NCBI RefSeq assembly: GCF_002994745.2 | Contig: NC_037090.1 | Coordinates: 11,281,501 to 11,345,500 of the forward strand | Reading direction: 5' to 3' | DNA length: 64,000 nt | From: Rosa chinensis | Lineage: Eukaryota > Streptophyta > Magnoliopsida > Rosales > Rosaceae | In this document: in pieces, positions 55,080-64,000 of the stretch | How positions within the stretch are numbered: position 1 is the first letter of the stretch | Layout: each line of letters begins with the position of its first letter | The notes under the pieces: model-generated | Database searches by the model: none | Told to the model about the DNA's origin: nothing | The model's input: only the letters and a program-made list of their open reading frames with translations | Position numbers and translations under genes: made by a program

Positions 55080-57368
55080 AAGGAATTCGGATCAAATGAG
55101 TGGAATTTGATCAATGCCAACTTGAAAACCATGACAAACTTTGTTTAGTTAAGGTACGTGGCACAATATAAAATCGGTATAACTGTCTAAGTTCGATGAC
55201 GTACTGCTAAAATTTATACAATGCGCGCATATGCTTAATGTCTTTTTGATAAAAAAACCAACAGCTTGGAGGGTGGTTTTTTTTTTTTTTTGGGTGCTTA
55301 ATGGCAGAATGGCAGGAGATCGAGTAAATGCAATGTGGTAGCTAGGGTGTGCATTTACCATATGGTTGCAGTTATATACTCGTATACTCGTATTCATATA
55401 TATGGGTGCTGGAATTGGTTAAATGAAATCAGCATTCAAGTTTTGCATTTGAGACATTTCTGAGTCGAATTGAATGGTCTGCTATCAATTTACTCCCCAA
55501 GTGCTGTACCTGAGATTCGTGATATTGGTAAATGATCACAGCAGATTATTATTTTGGATAAGTGGATGGTATATAGTGTGTATTCATAGCGGTATTCAGA
55601 ACCACAAATTATGCAAAGGACTGAGTAGTTGAGAGAATGAGACGAAATGATGTAAATAGAAGAAAAGGATAGTTCATTTTGGTCTGAGGCCAAATTCAGT
55701 AGGCTATTTTGGAAATGTGTTTTGAATTTTTAATGTTTTTATATATCAATTTCTTGCTTCGGCATATGAGAAATATTAATTATCGGCCATCGGACAGAGT
55801 TTAGCAATCCCAGAGGTGACAATTGAGAATCCCTCCTTCTGTAGAGCATTCTGCAACAATTGCCATTGATATGAACAGGTATTGCCAACGAAACTGTTTA
55901 GATAGGTTTATTATGAGCCAGGACCAGCATATCACGTAAAGATTACTAGAAAACCAATTTTCATCACATTTACAAATTCAAAAGTCCCTACTCTCAATAA
56001 TCATTGTTGCATTTCACCAAAATCTAACCAAATTCAGTCGGCTATTTCAAGGAAAAAAAGAAAGAAAAAATGCGAAATTTATTCACATATCCTGTATTTT
56101 ATGTGTGGGCAAATTCAATTGGTTTTGCTTTGTGCTTCTAGGTTTTTACAAATAGATAAGCAAGGACTATCATTTCGGGTAGGAAATGTTTTATATATAT
56201 TAAATAAGAAGCAGCTCATTAAGATAATATTGCAGAAGAATCCCCACATTATAGTAGCCAATAATGCAGAGATATTGTCATCTTCCTGGGTCTGTAATTC
56301 AGGGTATTGTGATGATGAGCCTGTTGAGCCAAAAAAAAAAAATAGAATACTTTGAAAGTTTGAATGCTACATTAAAGATTAATGTTCCCAAATAACTCCA
56401 CAAAGATCCTGAATGGTACACCTCCTCACCTCACTGTTTTACTTTTATCTCTTTCTACAGCAACATGGTTAAATTCAAAACTTTTCCATTTCTAATTTTG
56501 AGTTGACAAGTAAAAAGAAGCAAAAATGGACGTAAAGGGGGAAAATTGGAAATTCACTTCCGATCGGAAGTAGCGACGGGTTGCCTGCATCTATGAGATC
56601 AGTCGTTCATTGTGCAGAATAAATACACAGAAGCTTTGCGACCAGTTGTGGCATTATGCTAGAGCTTTATAGGATTGATTGATGTCAGAATAATTTTCCT
56701 AGATATATGGGATGAACAATATTCTGATCTACTTGGCCATATCTTCTGTGCATAAAAGCAGGAAAAATTAAAAAGGATCCTTACAGTAATTTTTTCATTG
56801 ACCTCGAGCAACGAAGCCGGACAAACTCAAAACCAATTTCAAATGTCCAGGAAGAAACAGAAGCCTAAACAGGAAGGCAGTTTAACCATACGCTGTCTCA
56901 TTTCTGACAAATTACTCAAAATGCAAGCATAATTAAGAAAGTAGTAAAGGGCAGAGCATGAATAGGCAGGCCAAAGTGCGACCTAGGAAGTAAAGACACT
57001 ATCATTTTGAATGCACGATGTCTATGGCCTCAAATAAAGTCGCCAATTTCGATCAAGGACTTTCTGCGGTCAGTGGAAATCTCCAAGGTAATTACCTATT
57101 TGCATGTGATTATATTCACATATTGTATAGTATTGGCACACGCAAAAATTTATAAACAAGCAAGAAAGTACTGTGTGTTCATTTGATAACAAAGCAAAGA
57201 CAAAAAAGAAAAGAAAAGGCATGCTTTCTTTTGCTTGAACATGAAAGTAAAGTAAATGTTGAAGACACTAGATTTGTCTAACAAAAGAAAGTAAGATAAA
57301 TCCAGGGTAAAGAGAGGAAGACATGATTGAAAAACTTACCTCTTAATATTGATTAATATTACTGATAT
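55080..57368 (+). repeat. Right copy of duplicated segments A-D
   Basis: Holds the partners of 43990-44510 (segment A at 55080-55690) and of 52730-54190 (segments B-D at 55905-57200), and leads directly into the 3' end of pTAC13. No gene of its own: the open stretches 55490-55693 and 56101-56355 are not conserved between copies. Confidence 0.6.
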
Positions 57369-59166
57369 TTACAAGCTCTCTGAAACAATTTCACTGACAT
57401 CTAAATCTACTAAGCTTTCTTTCCCAAATAACGTAAATGCCACGGTTGCCTGCAAAATGACAATTAATATATTCTCTCTCAGTTAGGTTGCCAGAATCTA
57501 TATTTTATATTTCAAGCATTGAGTCAAGATCCTTGAGTGAATTAATGCATACCGAGACACTACAATTTCAGCCATGCTCACCCCAAATAGAAATGCATGT
57601 ATGCATATTTCCGCTATCAACTTAATGTCTAATAATTCATGCCAGAAACAGTATACCTTTTTGGTTCTGCGATTCAGCTTCTTCAGGCAGCCTTCATATT
57701 CAGCAAAAGTCCCAGATACAACTCGAACAGTAGAACCTAGGACAAGTTTCTTATCCTTTGCCTTAGATGAACCACTTATCAGAGCATCAGCAGCTTTTCT
57801 GGATCTCCCCTTGGATTTAGCATCTCCAGCAGATTTTGCAGCATCACTAGAACTCAGACCATCAATATTCAGTCCAGAGTTGAGTTGCTGCTCTTGTTGA
57901 AAAGCTAATTCAGCCTTTTCTTGTTCTTCCTTTGCCTTTGCGAAGATAGCTTCCATGTCAAACTCAGATACTGGCCTGGGTCTGTTGATCTGCCTCTTCC
58001 TGTGCAGATCAAAATAACATTTCTAAATACTAACCGGAAAATACACAATGCATGCAGATAGTGTTCTACATCGATACATAGTTCATGTTGATCGACAGAA
58101 AGTAACATGGATGTAACAACGGCCCAATAATGTCAGAACTTCAAAAAACTTGACTCCAAATGTAGCTTCATATTATCACCACACTAACGTATCTCTTCAC
58201 ATTATGCAGTATGCAGTCATAAAATGGCTTTAAAACTTGATTTATTTGTACCTCTTCAAATTCTTTGTGTTCCAATAAATTCACAAATTATAATGTCTAT
58301 CTATGAGTTCTTCATATTTCATTTGACAACTTAAATTCCAGGCTAGTTGGGTACATTACACAATACTGTTCTGAAATTTTACTTCATTTCACATAAGAGC
58401 TTCATACTATAATTATAACGACAATGATACTCGACACCACACAGCAAACCTACCATATAAGAAAAATTACTCACGTATTTCCAACCTTGGCACCAATAAA
58501 GCCTCCAACTCCATCCAACTCGGTCACGAAATCATGTATCTCCTTGTCCAACACACACCTCAAAAAAGCACACCCCGGAAACAGTGGCTTTGCTTTAACC
58601 GAGTAGGTACCATTCTTCAGTTTCCTCCTCTCCGGTATCGTTGGAGCATAAACCTGAAAACCAATTAAACCACAAAAAAACTTAAACACATTTACATTAC
58701 AAATTCGGCAACCCAAAAAGCACTACTTGGAGTAGGACGGAGCAAACACCTTGAAATCCATATGTGGGTAGTTCCTGGCGAGCAACCGAGCGATTAACTG
58801 AGCGGTCTCCTGGCCCTTGACTCTAGAAACTCGAACGATCCACCACTGTGGGCCCTCGCGAGCGAGGTTGTTGATGTTGAGCTCTTCCTTCCAGTGAGCG
58901 AATTTCTGGGTGGGCTTCTCCAGAAGCTTCTCCTCGACCTTTTCTTTCCAGTTGGTGCCGGCTTTGCTCTCTCTCCTCTCGTTTCTGAGCTGCCTTCTCT
59001 CTCTGGCGGAGAGCTGCTGCTGCTGCTGCTGCTGTTGTTGGGTGGAGGATTCTAGAGTGGCGGAGATGGAGAGAGGGAGGTGGGTGTGTTTGGATGTGGG
59101 GATGGAGATGGGGAGGAGGGAGAGGGAGCGGTGGCAAGGACTCCATTGGAGAAGTCCTTGGGTCAT
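57369..59166 (-). CDS. PTAC13: pTAC13, NusG-like plastid transcription factor
   Basis: Four minus-strand exons: 59166-58750, 58653-58475, 57999-57657, 57449-57369, giving 339 residues (about 333 in Arabidopsis At3g09210, from memory). The ATG at 59166 opens a Ser/Leu/His-rich plastid transit peptide; an upstream in-frame ATG at 59310 is rejected because transit-peptide features start at 59166. A polyglutamine run of nine follows near residue 47. The NGN domain begins PQWWIVRVSRVKGQETAQL and runs through KLKNGTYSVKAKPLFPGCAF to GGFIGAKVGNTKRQINRPRP. An acidic/Lys linker leads to the KOW domain KLVLGSTVRVVSGTFAEYEG and ends SLVDLDVSEIVSESL. NusG-like proteins bind RNA polymerase to modulate elongation; this one was found in the plastid transcriptionally active chromosome. 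The exon 1 donor is AAG|GTGTTT, somewhat weak. Confidence 0.95.
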
Positions 59167-60316
59167 CTTCTTCGAGCTTCGGACAGCTCTGCAACTACTG
59201 GGATAAGGGTCGTTGGTCGTGGAGTTTTTGTTCGGGTAGTTTATAGTTATGGTTTTGTTGGGTTTGGTCAGTCCATACCGCCAATTTGGGCTCCAATTGA
59301 ATGGGCCCAATTGTTTATTTTCAAAAACCCAATGACATGTTCAAAATGCATGTCGGCGATCTAGTTCAAGCTGCATGTAGAGACGAATCTATTGTGGAGC
59401 GTGTCGAGCTACAAAAAGATGAGCTTTCTTTTTGGGTGACAATTATTTTGTCTCTTCTTTAGCTTCACTCTGTCCTAACTGCCATTTGCCAACTGAAATC
59501 CATATAGTACGCACAAGATTTCCGTGAAATCCGTGAAATTGGAGAGTTTGAAACTGCCGCGCGATTTGAGTATTTTCAATTTGCTAGATAAAACCGAAAA
59601 TTCTACCATGCTCCAAACATGGCATGCTCGGGCACGTCACCATATTTTTGGTCCATTGATTTCATTTGGACAATCTTGGCCATTCCTTTGGAAAACCGGC
59701 TGACTTGCATAGCTTTTCTAATTTGATTAAAAATGCAGGGTCCCACTATATAAAAGGCAAGGGTGAAAAGAATAACGGTGCGTAAAAAATTTATACAAAC
59801 AGTTTTTTTTTTTTCCTTACTGTTCTTAATTTCTTATACAAGGTCGAAGGACAGTCCAACATGAACAATGGTCAGCTCAGTGGATTAGGCTATTTGGCTG
59901 TGTGGGCACGATCTGGCTCAACCTCGTTTTTTAGAACAATATTTTAATTATCTCTTTTTATAGTCTTTTTTTTTCCCCTTTCCACTACATTACTAAAATA
60001 CAATTACAAAAATGAATATCTAGCTCAACCTCGTTTTTGTTTTCTTATTTTAATTATTTCTTTCTAAAGTCATTTTCTTCCTTTCCACTACAGCACCAAA
60101 ATAAATTTTAAAAAAATGGATTATTAAAAAAAATTTGCATTCCTTACAGAAAGCACGATTTCCTCATTTTCAGTGTTTTTAATTTATATTTTCTTATAAT
60201 TGTTTTTTTCTTTAACAAACTATTTTATTTTTTTAATTAAAAAAACAACTGCATTACTTAGACAAAGTTGAATTAAAAAAGCGGCTAATAAATTTGGCAT
60301 ATATATTTTACATCTC
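59167..60316. other. Upstream of pTAC13, then AT-rich repeat-like DNA
   Basis: 59167-59400 is the pTAC13 promoter side, with GGGCCC/TGGGCCC motifs near 59301-59311 and 59287. From 59760 on it is AT-rich with two similar stretches (CTCAACCTCGTTTTTTAG… at 59918 and CTCAACCTCGTTTTTGTT… at 60025), each followed by TTATTTTAATTAT, a diverged direct repeat of about 100 bp. Confidence 0.45.
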
Positions 60317-62324
60317 ACCTAGTAGTCGAGACCCAAACGATGACGAAAAAAACTGAAATTTTGACCATAATAATTTCTTCTTATCAAAACAACATCCAAC
60401 GATCGATTTTGATAAAGTTTATTTCCTCCACATCGTTGCTCATGGAAGTTATATTTTTTTTGAGACAACTAATAAATAAGTTAGACCACATTAATAAACA
60501 TATAAAGATCTTATGCAATCCAACTAATCAAAATTAGAAATCAATAAATTTGACATTATCCATTTATTAATAGCGTATTAGTAGGTATTGTGTAAAAAAA
60601 ATTAACCCGATCCACAGTCATTTCAACATCAAATGAAGCGGTCAATCTTTTATACACTTAAACTTCCCTAAGGAGAGCTAAATCATGAGGAGATAAACTT
60701 TCTGAAATTTTTATATTAGTTGATATAGCTCATACTCGTAAGAGTGTGAGAGCTGACAGATAAAAAAAATAAGTTGTGAATGAGCGGTTATGAGCATATT
60801 AGTTTCATCACTTCATGTGGTATTTAAGGTTTAGAGTTGACCTAGTAGATCGAGACCTAAACGACGACGAAAATAGCTGAAATTTTGACCATAACCATTT
60901 CTTCTAATCATGACAACATCTAAAGGTTGATTTTGATAAACTCTATTTCCTCCACATTGTTGCTCATGGAAGGTATACTTTTGATACAATTAATAAAGTT
61001 GGACTACATTAGTAGACATATAAGGATTTTGTGCAGTTCAAATAATCGAAATTGGAAATCAATAAATTTGACATTACCCATCTATTTATAGCGAATTAAT
61101 AGGTAATGTGTAAAAAAATTAACCCGATCCACCGTCATTTCAACATTAAATAATGCAATCAACCCTTTATACACATATACTCCCTAAGGGGAGCTGAACC
61201 AGGATGAGATAATTTTTTATTTTTTTTATTTTTACATTAGTTGATATAGCTCATACCCATGAGAGTGTGAGAGTTAACAGATCAAAAACTAAGTTGCAAA
61301 TGAGCGGTTATGAGCATATTAGTTTTATGTGGTATTTAGGGTTTAGAGTTGACCTAGTGGATCGAGAACCAAACGACGATGAAAATAGCTGAAATTTTGA
61401 CCATAACCATTTATTCTAATCATGACAACATCCAACGGTCAATTTTGATAAAATTCATTTCCTCCACATTGTTGCTCATGGAATGTATACTTTTTTATAC
61501 AACTAATATAGAAGTTAGACTACATTAGTAGATATATAAGAATTTTGCGCAGTCAAAATAATCGAAATTAGATATCACCCATCTATTTATAGCATATTAA
61601 TAGGTAATGTGTGAAAAAATTAACCTGAACCGCAGTCATTTCTACATGAAATAAACCGATCAACCCTTTAAAAGCTTCTACGTCCCTAAGGGGAGCCGAC
61701 CCTTGAGGAGCTGAAATTTCCAAAATTTTTACATTAATTGATACAGCTCCTGTCCACAAGAGCAGGAGAGATGACTGATCAAAAAAATAAGTTACGAGTA
61801 AGCGGTTATGAGCATATTAATTTTATGTGGTATTTAAGGTTTAGGGTTAACCTACTAGATCGAGACATAAACGACTACGAAAATAGCTTAAATTTTGATC
61901 ATAACTATTTCTTCTTATCATGATAACATCTTACGGTCGATTTTGATAAAGTCTATTTCCTACATATTGTTGCTCATGGAAGGTATATATACTTCTCATT
62001 ACAACTAATGAACTAGTTATACCACATTAGTCGACATATAAGAATTTTGTGCGAACCAAAAAATAAAAATTGAGAATCAATAAATTTGACATTACCCATC
62101 TATTTATAGCATATTAATAGGTATTGTGTACAAAAATTAACCCGATCCGCCGTCATTTCGACATGAAATAAACTGGTCAACCTTTTAAAAGCTTCTACGT
62201 CCCTAAGGGGAGCAGACCCCTGAGGAGATAAAATTTCCAAAATTTTTACATTAGTTGATACAGCTCCTACCCACAAGAGCGTGAGAGCTGACAGATCGAA
62301 AAAATAAGTTACAAGTGAGCGGTT
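60317..62324 (+). repeat. Tandem array of about four 0.5-kb units
   Basis: Units begin CCTAGTAGATCGAGACC-like at about 60317, 60839, 61351 and 61849 (periods about 522, 512, 498; the last is short at about 475). Each holds, in order: AATTTTGACCATAA, TTCCTCCACATTGTTGCTCA, AATTTGACATTACCCATCTA, AAAAATTAACCCGATCC, TCCCTAAGGGGAGC, TTAGTTGATATAGCTCATAC and GAGCGGTTATGAGCATATTA. No unit has a long ORF. It looks like a young satellite-type array or a tandemly amplified piece of a larger element. Confidence 0.85.
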
Positions 62325-62990
62325 TTCTTTTTATTAACTGTTTTCTTTTTCATAGGTCATAATTGAATGTTGACCTTTTTAATGGAATGTTTAGTATAGG
62401 ATACTAACATTAATCGCAGCAAATTGCGTAAACTACTTCTCCTTCCTCATATTTGCCCTTTTTTTTAGAAGTTTTATGCAATTACTTTCTCGAACAAGAA
62501 TATAACTATAGCCTCAAATATCGAGATTGGGCAAATGCCTAAGATCGACCCCCCTAAATCGGCCCCTGCTTGAAATTAGAGAACCTTTTCTTGTTAGATA
62601 TGTGAGTACAACCTGAATCCGTAGTCCACTTTTCTGATGGAAGAATTCCAAGGAACCTAATCTAAGCCACTCTAATACCACAAACCCTAGAGCTAATGAC
62701 ATAATACTCTTTCTAACACATTCTTAACACCCGACTCAACCCTCTCCATAGCCAGCCTTGTGAAAGGCCGAGTGGTAACAGCCAATGCCTCACTAGAAAA
62801 GGGACACGAAATGACAGGTGTTATCTACTACCCCGTGCTTAAGTGAATTACTGGTAAATGTGTTTTGGTGTTATGTGGAAGTTAAGCTGTGGGCTCTAGT
62901 CCCTTCAGATAGTGCACTATTATACTCTTAGGAATGGTGCTTACTTTGAGTATACATGCCTTAGTTGTGTCTTTGGTATGCTGCGGCTTA
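62325..62990. other. Intergenic or old element; no gene recognised
   Basis: Mixed composition. The open stretch 62702-62514 (minus) has no recognised features. It may belong to the same element as the 72-bp repeats and the possible LTR end that follow. Confidence 0.3.
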
Positions 62991-63206
62991 CCCGTACTTT
63001 GGGAATAGTACGTCGGTCTATAGTACGTGGATTTATGATTTGATACCTGTCAACCTGGTTGTCCCATGCTTTGGGTATAGTACGTCGGACTCTAGCATGT
63101 GGATTTATGATTTGATACCAGTTAACCTGGTTTTCCCGTGTTTTGGGTATAGTACGTCGGACCCTAACACGTGGAATTGTGATTTGTTACTAGTTAATCT
63201 GAAAAT
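62991..63206 (+). repeat. Three tandem 72-bp units
   Basis: Units start at 62991, 63063 and 63135, each reading CCCGTNCTTTGGGTATAGTA with CGTCGG, GTGGATTTATGATTTG and GTTAACCTGG following. Since 72 is a multiple of three, the frame stays open (a 24-residue repeat YFGNSTS…WIYDLIPVNL), but codon drift between units and the absence of a gene around it argue against coding. Confidence 0.8.
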
Positions 63207-63900
63207 TCACTAAAAAGAGAAATGTACTTATGTTATTTTGATCAAATATCTATCTATGATATATTTTGAATATGTGAAGCTGTTAGTAAAAAGAAAATCA
63301 AGCATACATTGCTTTAATGTTATTTCACATATTAATACTACAATATTTGTTGGTTTGATAAGAAGATGTGACTATGTGATTTATTACCAAACCATTCACA
63401 CGAATGAATATATTTGTATATATGTGTGTGTGTGTGTATTGTGTGTATATATATACATATTTAAAAATTCGTATGAACTTAAATGGTTCTTGGTACATTT
63501 TAACTTGGTTGTTCAGTTTTGATTTCTTATAAGACACATTAATATAAGAATGTAAGTTGTGTACTTACTGGGCTTGTGTTGCTCATGATGCTACACCTCC
63601 TTGTTTTCAGGTATTGAGTAGATGCTTGGGGAAACGGGATGAACCTACTAGATAAAATAATATTTTTCTACTACTATTTCTAGTAAATACCTGTACTGAT
63701 TCGAATTTTGCTTAACTTTGGTTTTGTAAATATATTACCGATATTTGTTTTCTAATAAAAGTACTATTCAAACATGTATATAATTTTTTTTACTTCTTGT
63801 TGATTTATTCAAGAATAAAAATTGTATTTGTTTTGACTCACGTCACAAATTCACGAGCCATATTTCAATACAATATTGGCCTTGGATTTGGGGGCGTGAC
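63207..63900 (+). other. Possible LTR ending at 63900
   Basis: The stretch ends GGATTTGGGGGCGTGACA (reverse complement TGTCACGCCCCC), a terminus seen in many plant gypsy-type LTRs. AATAAA-like signals precede it (63753, 63814). No primer-binding site, polypurine tract, target duplication or partner LTR is visible in the window, so this stays a guess. A TG/TA microsatellite lies at 63420-63455. Confidence 0.25.
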
Positions 63901-64000
63901 AAGCTTGCACTGCAGCAACCCAAGCAGGTTGAGGCCCAAGGCCCAAACCCACCATCTCCCTTCAAACCACCAGATCGGTCTAGCACTGGCCATTGAGAAA

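Noticed and set aside
59167..59310. Longer N-terminus for pTAC13 from an ATG at 59310
   Set aside because: The upstream 48 codons look like untranslated leader, while the sequence after 59166 has transit-peptide character and brings the length to the family norm.
60317..63206. CRISPR-like arrays
   Set aside because: The tandem units have no spacers between direct repeats, and the DNA is a plant nuclear genome; they are ordinary tandem repeats.
1..64000. tRNA and rRNA genes, known microRNA precursors
   Set aside because: I scanned by eye for T-loop GGTTCGAAT-like words in a tRNA context and for common plant miRNA sequences and saw none that fit. A tRNAscan-SE and miRBase search would be decisive.

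Overview
The window is nuclear DNA of a flowering plant. Intron-rich genes with GT-AG introns, plastid-targeted proteins, Harbinger/hAT/Mutator-type MITEs and L1-like LINE debris all point that way. The protein sequences look like a core eudicot, probably a rosid; the exact taxon cannot be read from the sequence. I reconstructed ten convincing protein genes exon by exon. A two-exon proline-rich gene is less certain, and one intact ORF belongs to a LINE.

Left part (1-13.5 kb): a TIR element cut by the window edge; a small proline-rich gene (1.8-2.6 kb); a composite Harbinger-like element (2.9-6.0 kb) holding another MITE and a retroposed element; a nucleotide-sugar/triose-phosphate translocator family gene (6.4-8.4 kb, minus); an unexplained stretch with gene-like fragments (9.5-11.9 kb); and the eL33 (L35a) ribosomal protein gene (12.8-13.4 kb, minus).

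Middle part (14.8-33.1 kb), the gene-dense core: SSUH2-like DnaJ-zinc-finger protein (+), GT106/O-fucosyltransferase-like Golgi protein (+), FLN1 fructokinase-like plastid transcription factor (-), Yos1/IER3IP1-like ER-Golgi protein (+), SOUL heme-binding protein (-), then a promoter-like block and one strong box C/D snoRNA candidate plus a weaker second one. FLN1 and Yos1 are divergent and share a short intergenic region with a G-box and a GTGACGTCAC palindrome. From memory, this gene set is split in Arabidopsis between a chromosome 2 block (At2g37970-At2g38000) and a chromosome 3 block (At3g54085-At3g54100), so this window would keep the unfractionated order.

Right part (33-64 kb): nested LINE and hAT debris; a beta-tubulin gene (37.5-40.0 kb, +) whose second intron is a tandem array carrying a hAT element; a membrane-anchored L-type lectin without kinase (41.2-42.3 kb, -); 15 kb of repeats with palindromic MITEs sitting in TA microsatellites, a Mutator-like element with a 9-bp target duplication, an intact LINE RNase H ORF and a segmental duplication that includes a broken piece of the next gene; then that gene, pTAC13 (57.4-59.2 kb, -), a NusG-like plastid transcription factor. 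The last 4 kb holds about four tandem copies of a 0.5-kb repeat, a 72-bp triplet repeat and a possible LTR end.

FLN1 and pTAC13 both encode components of the plastid-encoded RNA polymerase machinery. The other genes are housekeeping, secretory or cell-wall related. No operon-like or defence-system locus was found. The most unusual features are the snoRNA locus, the repeat-built tubulin intron and the pTAC13 duplication.
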